This document shows positions 12,155 through 23,417 of a stretch of DNA of 64,000 nt, one piece after another. Position 1 is the stretch's first letter. Every line of letters starts with the position of its first letter. This DNA comes from Steromphala cineraria (Eukaryota > Mollusca > Gastropoda > Trochida > Trochidae). Under the pieces are notes generated by a model, which saw only the letters and a list, made by a program, of their open reading frames with translations, searched no databases and was not told the DNA's origin. Location: assembly GCA_916613615.1 (NCBI GenBank), contig OU744730.1:25367406-25431405 (forward strand), written 5' to 3'. The position numbers were made by a program, and so were the translations under genes.

Positions 12155-12249
12155 ATTGACACTATCAAAATAATACATTTAGCATTAACGTACAATTATC
12201 AGTGAAATTTTTAAAATATAAAATTATCAAAAAACGTGCTACTGCCCCT
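12155..12249. mobile_element. TTAA MITE family, right part only
   Basis: The last 95 bp of the family, ending CGTGCTACTGCCCCT then TTAA. It lies 52 bp after the previous copy, separated by a spacer that recurs at 18306-18361. Confidence 0.65.
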
Positions 12250-12361
12250 TTAAGAGTGATTGAGCACATATTTCAGGTAACAAATTCCGTATCATAAGGA
12301 CAATCATGCAGTGGTGTATAGAAGAATAAGTATCTCCTTTGACTCGTAATACATTCTGTCA

Positions 12362-12545
12362 AGCCAGTTACGGCATCGATGACCTTTACATGAAAGAAGC
12401 AAATATATTGTTTGATCTTGCAGTATGTGAGAGGATTTAACAGTTCTATAAGATACAGATCACCTTCAATATATTGATTTGTGTCTATGATAGGATTTGA
12501 TATTAGGAGTCCATCTGACCACAGACTGATACTTAGAAGGTTGCT
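12362..12545. repeat. dispersed repeat (ATGACCTTTACATGAAAG family), copy 3
   Basis: Close relative of 3028-3240; a weaker relative is at 11550-11730, so three copies lie in 10 kb, all near TTAA MITEs. Confidence 0.6.
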
Positions 12546-12747
12546 TTTATTTTATTTTTTTTAAACTTTTTTTAATGATGCAGAGAGATCAGTCATGTTA
12601 GAGGGGAAATAAGGTATAGAGAGATTTTTGTAATACTTTCAGCTTTAATTGCCTTCTATGAACAATATTTGTTGAAATATCTTAATTACTATACTTAGTA
12701 TTCATATGAAACGAACGACACTAAGAACTTGCATATAGAAAGTTTAA

Positions 12748-13084
12748 AGGGGCAGTAGCACGTTTAAGGAGCTATATAAGGTGATGTAAAGAATACGAAC
12801 ATAAATGGTTCAGTGTATCTTAATAAATGAAGCAGTAATAGATAAAAATAGAATTAAAGTTCAGCCATGAGATTCCTTTTTCTTACACGAAATGGGGTGT
12901 TTACACATGCAAATGGCAGCCAATGGACCTTATGTGAATCTTCATAATTTGTTCTCTGGCTATGGATGGTTGGTTTGTGTAATAAGATTTTTAACACTGT
13001 CAAAATAATACATTTTAAATTACCTTACAATTATCAGTGAAAAAAATGAAATATAAAATTATCAAAAAAAGTGCTCCTGCCTCT
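12748..13084. mobile_element. TTAA MITE family, diverged copy
   Basis: TTAA precedes it; TTAG follows. The right end reads AGTGCTCCTGCCTCT, with several changes, so this is an older copy. Confidence 0.7.
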
Positions 13085-13331
13085 TTAGAGTTAATCATTG
13101 CCCTAATTAATTAATTGATTGCCATGATCCGTAAGGTGTACATATTCTGTAAAAGAATAATCATTTCTAAATAAGACCATGACAGAAATTAGTCATCTCT
13201 TTGTCCAGCCTTAAATAAGTATCACTTACCTATCGCTGTGGCATTAATTTCCAGTTAATTAAAGAAATCCACAAAATTTATTAATATTGTGCCATGATAA
13301 CCTCTGTGATTTGAAGTCTTTTGGTCATTAA

Positions 13332-13523
13332 AGGGACAGTAGCACGTTTTTTTAAATTTTTTACTGATAATTGTTAGTTTATGCTCAATGTATTATTTTA
13401 ACGGTGTCAAAAATCTCAATACACAAGCCAATCATCCATAGTTTAAATACATTGTCTTTCATTTAGAACCATTAATTTTCATTTTCCTGACATCACCTTA
13501 TTTTCCCCCGTGCTACTGCCCCT
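13332..13523. mobile_element. TTAA MITE family, internally deleted copy
   Basis: 192 bp with both ends and flanking TTAA (13328-13331, 13524-13527). The middle, about 160 bp, is missing compared with full copies. Confidence 0.75.
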
Positions 13524-13954
13524 TTAATAGTTTTGCATGTAGGGAATAAATTATAACGTTTTTGTATTGAATTGTTTCTTTCTCAAGAAGGTCAAAAAAT
13601 GTATAATGAAATGCCAATTTTGATCCAAACAATACACGTTTCTACTTATTGCATGTACTTATTTTTACTATTAGTAACAGTTATTATAAGTAAATGCTGT
13701 TAAGCTTATTTTATATAGAATAGGGACAATCTACAGTTTTATAAACTACCTAAGTTAGCTGACATACTAGATAACCTCACTATGAAACAATCGATCATGT
13801 CTGACAGTAAAAGGATACGAAATAGAAGCAATACATAATGCTCTCACTCTCCAGACTCTCCATATATCAAGGTAAGTATTAACCATCAAGATTCAATTTC
13901 AAAGCCTTAGCAGAATCTGTCTGCCGAGAGAAACAGACTTGCATTTCAATCTTT

Positions 13955-14270
13955 ACCGTATTCCCTCGAATAGAGGCCGGGCCTCGAAAAGACGCATGGG
14001 TCTCGAATAGAGGCCGGGGGTCTGGCTGTTTTAAGTAAATACACGCCGGGTCTCGAATAAACGCTGGGTGATAAGTTGATTAATTAATTATACATAATGC
14101 TCCCGTAGATGATTTGAAATAAAGTATTCCCCCTTTACACCAACTATGATATTTGTTTCCTACTTAAAATAAATAGACGCCGGCCTCGAATAGACTTCTC
14201 GAAAACACGCCAGGGGTAAAGGAGGTCTGAAAAAATACATGCCCTCGGCGTCTATTCGAGGAAAAACGGT
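13955..14270. mobile_element. MITE with ACCGTATTCCCTCGAATAGA ends
   Basis: ACCGTATTCCCTCGAATAGAGGCC (in parts) and its inverse CCTCGGCGTCTATTCGAGG..ACGGT bound a 316-bp element with internal GCCGGGTCTCGAATA repeats. The terminal ACCGTATTC is shared with the elements at 53857 and 58850. Confidence 0.65.
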
Positions 14271-14738
14271 ATCATGCTTTCATATAATGTGATGGGGATA
14301 AATACAAAGTTTTTTTGTGTGTGATATAAGTCTTTGCTCTCTTTTTCAGGATACAATTATAAACATTTTCATAGCTTATTATGCAACATTTTATTATATT
14401 ATTTGCCCAACTGTATAAAGGAACTTTATCAGTGCAATTGAACTAGAGCATGGTTCAAGCCATTAAAACTGTGCTTTCCATAAAATGTTTAAATATCAAC
14501 GAACCTTTCTGAAAACCCAAGGAAGTTAAAACTACTTAAATACAGCTTTTCAAAAGTCCTTTCTCTAAAGTACTCTAAAATTGCTATCAGCTTTATGTAA
14601 AACAATTCACAAGTAGTAATGATAAGGTACCAGTAAGATATTAGAAGCAAATATAAATTTCATTGGTTGCTGAAGCAAGTTCGTTATGTAAATATGTCTG
14701 AGACGAAAATCGTAACAGAAGATACCTCAAAACTAACA

Positions 14739-15297
14739 TTAAAACCTCATCTAGAAATGCCAAGACGATGACGAAATAAGCTTGATCGGATTTGAAAAGG
14801 CTCTTAAGTCTACATGACTATAGCCCTTCTTATAGTCTTTAAGGGGCAGTAGCACGTTTTTTGATCATTTTATATTTCAAATTTTTCACTCATAATTGTA
14901 AGTTAATGCTAAATGAATTATTTTGACAGTGTCAAAAATCTCATTACAGAAGCCAATCATCCATAGTCTGAGAACAAAGTATGAAGATTCCCATAAAATC
15001 CGTTGGCGGCCATTTAGTGTGAACACCTTTAATTCATTTTGTGTAAGAAAAAGCAATCGCATGGCTAAACTTTACGTTATATATCTGAATTATTACTGCT
15101 CCATTTAGTTTAAATGCATTGTCTTTCAATTGGAACAATTAATTTTCATTTTCCTGACATCACCCTATAATCCCCCTAAAAACGTGCTACTGCCCCTTTA
15201 AAACCTCATCTAGAAATGCCAAGACGATGAGGAAATAAGCCGTGATCGGATTTGACAAGGCTCTTTAGTCTACATGACTAGCCCTTCTTATAGTCTT
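14739..15297 (+). repeat. 100-bp tandem duplication split by a TTAA MITE
   Basis: CCTCATCTAGAAATGCCAAG through CCCTTCTTATAGTCTT occurs at 14739-14840 and 15201-15297. The second copy continues through AGTCTTAAAATC, showing the uninterrupted TTAA. Confidence 0.75.
14842..15197. mobile_element. TTAA MITE family, copy between 100-bp direct repeats
   Basis: A full copy ending CGTGCTACTGCCCCT with TTAA after it. About 100 bp of flank (14739-14840) is repeated directly after it (15201-15297), so it lies at the junction of a tandem duplication. Confidence 0.75.
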
Positions 15298-15821
15298 AAA
15301 ATCATCTACGGGTTTCAAGCGTTTGAATAGGTTTATGTGTTAGTATATTACTTTATCGAGATATCTAGTATAGCACTATGACATCTTGTGGAATAAGGAG
15401 AACATAATGGTTAATATAATTTAGGATAAATGTACTTCACTTCAGTTGAAATCAATTACTTCAAATCAGTATTTGCATGAAATGAAGTAGAAGATATATT
15501 TCAATGTACAGTTGTAATATCTAGATCTTTATTTGCAAAGTGATGTGTATCTAACTTTAGTGAATACAAAGATGCGATTTTCAAGCAAACAAGATTCAAT
15601 GTTTCTACTATCTTGGAAATTTAAAAAGTTTATGTTGTTATTCACCCTTTTTGTAACAAGAATAACAACTGAGACATCGGCGCTGTTCCCCATCAGAGGT
15701 TTAAAGGGTGGAGCCTTTTTTAATTCTATAAAAGACTTACCAAACTTGAACAATGTCAGTCAAGCAACCACCTCTCACTAAGCTTCCTAATATAAATTTA
15801 TAAACTTATACAACTAAACGA

Positions 15822-16110
15822 AAGCTTCATCGTCATCTGTGATTGACCAACCAAAACCCTCATCCACAACTGTAATGACCAACCAAAACCCTCATCCACA
15901 TCTGTAATGACCAACCAAAACCCTTATCCACATCTGTAATGACCAACCAAAACCCTCATCCACATCTGTAATGACCAACCAAAACCCTTATCCACATCTG
16001 TAATGACCAACCAAAACCCTTATCCACATCTGTAATGACCAACCAAAACCCTTATCCACATCTGTAATGACCAACCAAAACCCTCAACCTCATCTGTGAT
16101 TGACCAACCG
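15822..16110. repeat. 32-bp minisatellite, left block
   Basis: The unit GACCAACCAAAACCCTCATC CACATCTGTAAT is repeated about nine times with few differences. It continues at 17388-17690 beyond an inserted element. Confidence 0.9.
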
Positions 16111-16119
16111 AAAACAACC

Positions 16120-17386
16120 AAAGTGACCACGCGTTATTTCTCCAAACCTATCGACATTTGGAGTAATTTATCATTACCAACGAATGAAAGTAACCTTAAT
16201 GAAGCGTTGTGACCAACGCTGGAATCATTTGTCTCAGTTGTGGACACAGAATTTCAAATATTCGAAAAAACGCGATTTTACTATAAGGAACGGATATGTC
16301 TCAAATTCAAATATTTCATAAAAATACAAAACGGAACATTTAACTCTCGTGCACATGTAACATGAATTGGTATCATTAATTCATTGAATAATGAAATTTG
16401 AAGTTACTTGCTTTAATGACTTTCTGTGATGTAAATAACAAATGCTACCCCTGATGGGGCAAAACGCGCGTGGGGGAGCGCTTTGCCCAGTGTGTTATAA
16501 AATATATCTTTTTGGTTAACATATTGGTGTTAAAGTTATTATATTACATTTCTTAAGCAAATTATGTAAAGGTGAACTATCATTTTCATATCAGCATTCT
16601 GCCTTTTTTATAAATAAAAATTAAATATACCATTTTACTTAGATGGTTTTGTTAGTTAAAGAATGACGACAAGTAACAGTTACCAAAACATATTTTTTAT
16701 GTTGTTTTTTAAATCATGAATATATAATTCATTGTATATTACTGTTCAACCCTAAACGATAAGCAATTTATGCCGTTCTGCCAAGTCCGACACAAAATAT
16801 TTGTATGAATTCTTTAATTTGTCCATATAACCAATTCAATTCATCTCATATTCTTTTTTTACTGGTTTTTATATTCAAAAACCTACACACTTTCGTAGTT
16901 GAAAGATATGTACATGTACCAACCATAACGATATTTGGTCGTTGAGAATGTTGAACATGTAGGTCCATGACATGTTAAGGAATATTTTGCGCATCCTTGC
17001 ATATATTGCCAACTTTAGTGTTTATTCTATCCTTCACGTGGCTTCGATAGTTGACTTGCATTATCAAGATGATAGCTTTTGATTTGTATTGGCTGATTAT
17101 TGGGTGTAATATCTATTACATTCTGTTCTGTTTTTCGAATGGGGCAAAGCGCCCAGGGGATTGGGCACTTTGCCCCAAACTACAGGGCAAAGCGCGCCCC
17201 CTTTGTCAAAAAATATTTACGTAAATATATCTTTATGTCGAAATGGTAGATTAAAAAAGCATGTGCCATGTAAGAGTCTATCTGATAAGTATAAGGGATA
17301 GTGTGCAAGTTGCATTCTGTAAATGTCGGGGTACCCACTAGACGCACTTATATGTTAGGGGGCGCGCTTTGCCCTGGTCTCCCCTA
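16120..17386. mobile_element. 1.3-kb GGCAAAGCGC-rich element, copy 2 (inverted, one end lost)
   Basis: This is the reverse complement of copy 1 over nearly its full length, including the internal motifs at 16455-16490 and 17141-17202. It retains the GGTCTCCCCTA end at 17386 but lacks about 35 bp of the other terminus, its match starting at AAAGTGACCACGCG. Both sides are minisatellite units, so it sits inside that array. Confidence 0.75.
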
Positions 17387-17387
17387 A

Positions 17388-17690
17388 CCAACCAAAACCC
17401 TCGTCCTCATCTGTAATTGATCAACCAAAACCCTCGTCCTCATCTGAGATTGACCAACCGAAACCCTCGTCCTCATCTGAGATTGACCAACCGAAACCCT
17501 CGTCCTCATCTGAGATTGACCAACCGAAACCCTCGTCCTCATCTGAGATTGACCAACCGAAACCCTCGTCCCCATCTGTAATGACCAACAAAAAAACCCG
17601 TCCCCATCTGTAATTGACCAACCAAAACCCTCGTCCCCATTATTCGACCAACCAAAACCTTCGTCCCCCATCTGTAATTGACCCAACCTC
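17388..17690. repeat. 32/33-bp minisatellite, right block
   Basis: The same unit, mostly 33 bp (GATTGACCAACCGAAACCCT CGTCCTCATCTGA). At 33 bp the minus strand reads an 11-residue repeat, GFGWSISDEDE, but there is no start, splice context or conservation to support a protein. Confidence 0.9.
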
Positions 17691-18364
17691 AATAGGAAGC
17701 CTGGAGATACATTCACAGACCTGGCAAATCCACTACATATTATAAAGTCAGCTTTAAGCTTGATTGCTTTGTATTGAATGAGAATGAGATGAAAGCATAA
17801 AAAGCAAACTTGTTCCTTGAAAGAATAAAATGTTTAACAAGATATACACGTAAACACACAAATCTTTACCCCTCACGTATATAATTTCAGAACCTCGACA
17901 AATTACAACCAAATTACTACATTGCGGCATTGTTTCCATCCTGTCACACTTACGAATACTAGATACTTTTATCGAAGAAAATTCCGAACCATGATTGATG
18001 CCAAACATAAAATAAGAAACTTCTACAAATCAAATCATGTATCTTGATTCATGAGAGCGTTCTCCTGTGTAAAAGAGGCGTCTTGAAATCACATTTGACG
18101 CTATCTAATTGTATTAATGGAAGAAGTCAAATGGGGAAAATTACATCTGGAATTTTGATGAGGCAATCAGAAAAACTCCCTTGTTCTGCTGGCGACAGCA
18201 TGTTCTAGACCACTAATCCCCAGGGAACAGTTCATGAAGCTCAGAATATCAGGACTCTCCAGCTGATGGAATGTACAATATGCAGCATTTGTTTCGGGGA
18301 ATTGGACAAGAAAAGTGACACCGCAACGTTTCAACTTCATAAGGACAAAACCAGTATCTTTTAA

Positions 18365-18717
18365 AGGGGCGGTCACGTTTTTGATAATTTTATATTTTAA
18401 ATATTTCATTCATAATTGTAAGATAATGCTAAATGCATTATATTGACAGTGTCAACAATCTCATTACACAAACCAATCACCCATAGTCAGAGGACAAAGT
18501 ATGAGGATTCACATAAAATCCATTGGAGGCCATTTTGTGTGAACACCTTTACTAGATTTTTTGTAAGAAAAAGGAAACGCATAGCTAAACTTTACGTTAT
18601 ATATTTCAATTATTACTGCTTCATTTAGTTTGAATACATTGTCTTTCAATTGGAACCATTTAGTTTCATGTTCCTGAAATCACCTTATATTCCCCCTAAA
18701 AACGTGCTACTGCCCCT
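18365..18717. mobile_element. TTAA MITE family, full copy
   Basis: 353 bp between TTAA at 18361-18364 and 18718-18721. The left end is changed to AGGGGCGGTCACG. Its left flank is the reverse complement of the 12102-12153 spacer. Confidence 0.78.
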
Positions 18718-18907
18718 TTAAGTGATAGTATTTGTAGTGAGAGAAGAACATCAACTTACTTACAGACTAGCATATTCACGACAATATAGTTCATATTCAA
18801 TATTCAAAAGCACACACACTTTCCCTAGTCTCGCTTCACAAAGCAACCTAACATTGCACTAATGTTACCTTTGTGACTTACGATCAACTTACGACTTTGT
18901 ACATTTT

Positions 18908-19179
18908 GCTACATCAGCGTATATGTCTCCGCGTTATGCTTCAACCTATCCCCTGATATCCTCCTAAGGAAGCCAATCAAATGACGCCCTCTCAGCGATA
19001 GCGGCAAACTGGTTTCTTGGCTTTGTTCCGCATGCTCACCGCGTGATTCAAATTAACCAATGGGAGTGCTATTAGATAATAAATCTGATTCTCATTGCAG
19101 GCTCCCGTTAAGCTCGAAATCACACTATCTTAGATTTCAACGTGCGACATCACTAGACAACTATATACGCTGATGTAGC
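18908..19179. mobile_element. MITE with GCTACATCAGCGTATAT ends
   Basis: GCTACATCAGCGTATAT (18908-18924) and ATATACGCTGATGTAGC (19163-19179) are exact inverses. A weaker match (ACTTTGT...) extends outside. The interior is non-coding. Confidence 0.65.
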
Positions 19180-19298
19180 AGGATGGACTTTGTGAGGCTG
19201 AACCAGAAACTTTCTGAAACAAGATGAGCTACCGTAATTGCCGGTTCTGAATTGTAAACATGTCTAGTTTCATAACAGCTACGACATTACGTCTAATA

Positions 19299-19450
19299 CA
19301 ATGATCTGTTTATTTCAAACGTGAGTGTAAAATGATCCGTTTATTTCAAACATGAGTATATAATGATCTGTTTATTTCAAACATGAGTATAAAATGATCT
19401 GTTTATTTCAAACATGAGTATAAAATGATCTGTTTATTTCAAACATGAAT
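19299..19450 (+). repeat. 31-bp tandem repeat, about 5 copies
   Basis: ATGATCTGTTTATTTCAAAC ATGAGTATAAA repeated with minor changes. Confidence 0.85.
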
Positions 19451-20076
19451 ACTCTAGTCTTATTGCAGCTATACTCGTGCATGTTATAAAATTTAAGTTT
19501 TATGATAAATGATAAAATCCTATTTTCTACTAACGCTCATACCCCAAAAAAAGATCATTCGTCTGATATTTAAAACTTTAAATCAACAAACCCTGCATAG
19601 GTTAAAATAACCCGCAGTTTATGTCAAATTGTGTTTAAACAACATTTAATGCAAAATGCAGCAAACACAAATATGTGTGCAAAATGGTTTCGTAGGAATC
19701 TTGAACGATTTTGAAATAAGGACATTCGACACACGTTCAATCAAATCAATTCCGGGGGTAAAACGGTTTAAATTGTAGACCGTTTTCATCAATTCCAGAC
19801 GAAATGCATGAAACTATCGAGCCCATCGTCTTTCAATGCCAGAAATATAAATTGAATGTCGTTTAAAACCATTTTTCTTCCTCTGGAAAACATAAGCATA
19901 TGGTTGTATTTCATTATATAAACTTGTTATAGTTACCGAAGAACGTATAACAGTGAAGCAGCATCCCAAAAGCCTGTCAACAGACTTGCTCATATAAGTG
20001 CAAATAACCTACTTTTCTATATCAACTGCACAAATTCAACTACCTTTAAAAGCCATATTTTTGGATGTAATCCTGG

Positions 20077-20232
20077 TACACAGGAAACCGATGTCGTAAA
20101 TAAAATGTAGGTAAAACGTAGGTAAGAAAGACCCGTCAACTCTATGTGATAGAGTAATTTATCACAGAGGGGACGGGTCTTTCTTACTCACGTTTTACCT
20201 ACATTTTATTTACGATATCTGGTTCCTGTGTC
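20077..20232. mobile_element. palindromic MITE (CACAGGAACC family), uninterrupted copy
   Basis: The arms ACAGGAAACCGATGTCGTAA...AAAGACCCGTC and GACGGGTCTTTCTTAC...GGTTCCTGTGT pair over about 65 bp each. Confidence 0.75.
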
Positions 20233-20544
20233 CTGGTATCCCTCAATCAAGCATGGGAATAGGAAGTCAAGTCCCTGGAGAAAATATGGATGCTTTAGGG
20301 TTTACATCTGTAGACGAACCAACCACCGAATTCTTCACATCAATTAAAAAAAATTTAAAATTTGCCAAAAATGTCATACTTTAAAAAAAAAATGAAAATG
20401 GAAAATGGTTAAAACTTTTCAGGTGTCCGACTTCTATCAGTGTGTTTGGAAGGTCTACGAAGATGAAAACAGATGACCTGCCTCTGACCTCCTTGCAAAG
20501 AAAGGTTATACGTCATAGTGAATAAACTTATTGTTGCAACAATC

Positions 20545-21033
20545 CACAGGAACCCGATGTCGTAAACAAAATGTAGGTAAAACGTAGATAAGGAAGACCT
20601 ACCCTCTCTGTATAGCAGAGAGGTCTTTGTAACCTACGGTTTACTATTCTCTATCCCTATAGAGGCAGATCAAGTCATGAAATGTTGATCGAGCCTCTGT
20701 TCTTATTCGCCGAGTTGGAATGGTTGATTGGAGGCATTCAAAGACAGTTGTTCAATGAGCGACGCTGTTCTAAAATCATAATTATGGCTACTGAATCATG
20801 GCAGAGTCATTGTGATATGAACCAATCTTTCCATGCGGGAAGCCTTGTCATTTGCTACAAAAAATCAAACGGTTTGCGATGCAATTTGTTTCCATCCAGG
20901 GGAAACTGTCGGAACCAACGGATATGGTCTAATAAGAACAGATGCTAGATCAACATTTCATGATTTGATCTGTCTCTGTGGGGGAGAGAATGACGTTTTA
21001 CCTACATTTTGTGCAAGATGTCGGGTCCCTGTG
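20545..21033. mobile_element. palindromic MITE (CACAGGAACC family), split by MITE copy D
   Basis: Left arm 20545-20644 and right arm 20993-21033 are those of the palindromic family (GATGTCGTAAACAAAATGTA ... CATTTTGTGCAAGATGTCGG). The 348-bp insertion sits in the right arm. Confidence 0.75.
20645..20992. mobile_element. 9-bp-TSD MITE, copy D, nested in a palindromic MITE
   Basis: 348 bp, flanked by ACGGTTTAC/ACGTTTTAC. The flanks are the two arms of the CACAGGAACC palindromic element at 20545-21033, so this copy inserted into it. Confidence 0.8.
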
Positions 21034-22261
21034 CAACAATTAATGACGGCAGTACTTGTCTGACTTCATTTGCATCTACAGCAATAATTAGTTCCTCCCT
21101 TTGTAAGGAACTAACCATTGAATTAATGTCCATTAGTAAACATTTAACAGATATTCATTGTAAAAGACAGTTTAACACAAACTTCAATATTCTCTGAAAG
21201 AATTAACTAGGTGTGGTGATGAATTAGAAAACACTAAAACGCTTGGTCGTTAAAAGATAGGACAACATAAGTTCTTAGACTTTGTTTCCTGACAGCAAAG
21301 AAAAAGATTATTTTTGTGTCTCTGCCGAGGAAATGCAACATGGTTTGTTTTTCCTTCTCTGAACAGTGCGAGACTAAGCTAGCATTACATACATACTAAA
21401 CTTTCAGGAGGTATTATTTGCTTTCGAGTGTCCATGTTTCTCTGTAAAACTCACCTTCTTCGGATGTATTTCAAAGAGAGTCTGATATATATTTCACTAG
21501 AGCTTAAATGTTAGTCTCTGTTGTGCAATATACCGTATTTTACCAAATAGAATATTGCGGCATTGATTGTGTGGTGAATATGGTGTGACAGATGAAATAG
21601 CAAAAAGGCAAAGTTTTGCCATCTTCGTGAAAGTTACGATCCTACAGTTCATGTCAAGTGATAATTTATGACATTAGCTAAACTTTTATCTGTCATTGAA
21701 ATATCTTGAAAATATTGCACACCTACTTTCTGGTATGTATTTTTGGCTTTAAACACCAAAGAGCTGGATATTTTGTGTATACTCAATAAAACTGTTTATT
21801 TCAATAACTAGGCCCAATGGGACTGCCTCGGCCTATCAGGTCCGGTTGTTTTTTTAATAAATTCAATGAGTTTTTTTTCCTTCTCGAATTGAATACTTTT
21901 GAATTTTTTTAACGAATTAATGAGATGCCAAGCTAAACCAACTTAAGTAATACCTGAGACTTGATGACTGTACATGTGGGTTTGGCTTAATTTACCTGTT
22001 AACGCCTTCCTTAAATAATAGTGAATATACGATGACGATAATATATATACTGTACCCTGCCATAATAAAATTGTATAAGCGAAGGTTATATTTCTACATT
22101 GTACATGAATCTGATAATTGATTATATATATATATATAATAATTATTCTCAAGTTCCTTTTTTAGTGTACATTCATTTTTTTTTTAAAATGGTCATGTGC
22201 GAATTATTGCATTGGGGCGATCAATTATTAGTCCTTTAAAGGAAAATATAACAGTAAGTAA
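21034..22261. other. interval without recognised features
   Basis: AT-rich sequence with small open frames and a (TA)n run near 22122-22137. Nothing coding or repetitive was recognised. Confidence 0.45.
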
Positions 22262-22373
22262 AGAATAGACTCCGAAAACTCGTCATTAGTTGTGCACGGG
22301 GTTTAGTCTGAGGGCGTTAGCCCGAAGACTAAACCTCGTGCACAACTAATGACGAGTTTGAGGAGTCTATTCT
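22262..22373. repeat. near-perfect 112-bp palindrome
   Basis: AGAATAGACTCC..AAACTCGTCA and TGACGAGTTT..GGAGTCTATTCT enclose matching TTAGTTGTGCACG arms and a short TCTGAGGGCGTTAGCC loop. It is probably a hairpin MITE. Confidence 0.75.
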
Positions 22374-23336
22374 ACTGAAACCTAAATTCGAAACCGGTTT
22401 GAGTCAACGCACAATTTGCACGTGAACCTCGCAATATACGTCCCTGTTAACTTTTGGCGAGCTTTTACCTAATGACGACTTATAAAAAGCAATCACGTGA
22501 TCTGAATATCATTTGCAACATCTACGCTCAAGGAACAACATCATGACTGAAAATGCGTTATGCCATAAATGCGACAATTGTAAGTCGATGTTGGTTTCAT
22601 TTAACTAATTTAATTTGGTTGTTTTACTACTTATCAATACTAACAGCATACGACTTGAAGAAAATCTATCAAGTAGACGTGTAATATACAATTTTCGAAT
22701 TTTCAAAGAGCAAAATTAATGTCTTGTTTTTAAAGCTGTTCGTCAATTTGATAGAAATTGGGAAGAGAAAAAAGTTTTTGTTGTAGAGAAAATGAAATAT
22801 GATGTTTGCGATAACTAGACCCCTTGTTACTTCTTTTAACAGTCCTAACTATTTCGATTAACTTTTGGGTATATACATGGTGTACGATAATGTTAAGGAA
22901 GGTTGAATCCCCAATTTTTTGTTCGATCAGACTGGTACTTTGTTAAGTTACAATCCTTGTTAACAAGGGTGATTATATTGCTCTTATGCTTAATACTTTA
23001 CAGGTTTCTATTTTTAAAGCCATAAAACTGGTGATGACACACCCCTATTTTATCTATTTCATCCAATTGTGTTTAAGAAATGTCTTCACTGCGATAACCA
23101 CAGCAAATTGCATGTCATATGTAAACAAATAAACATCCATCAACTTAAATATTAAATTTACTCATTTTTGCAAGTTCTCGCATATTTAACAGATAAATAC
23201 ACTCGCTGCAAAACATTATGCGTAAATGAAGAACTTTAGTGTTAACGGTAATAGAGGGAAATGCTTTTTGGCGATTATTTCTCTTTTGAACAAACTTGAA
23301 ATTTGAATTCTTAATTCTTAAAATTCCCTAAAATAC

Positions 23337-23417
23337 CATTCTCGATAATCCACAGTTAACGTTCCGATAACTAGGTGGAGATATTATCGGAACGTAAACT
23401 TTGGATTATCGAGAATG
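23337..23417. repeat. 81-bp hairpin
   Basis: CATTCTCGATAATCCA..AACGTTCCGATAA pairs with TTATCGGAACGT..TGGATTATCGAGAATG around CTAGGTGGAGATA. Confidence 0.75.

Noticed and set aside
17384..17716. Repetitive GFGWSISDEDE peptide frame
   Set aside because: It is a translation of the 33-bp minisatellite; the left block with 32-bp units would break the frame, and there is no splice or promoter context.
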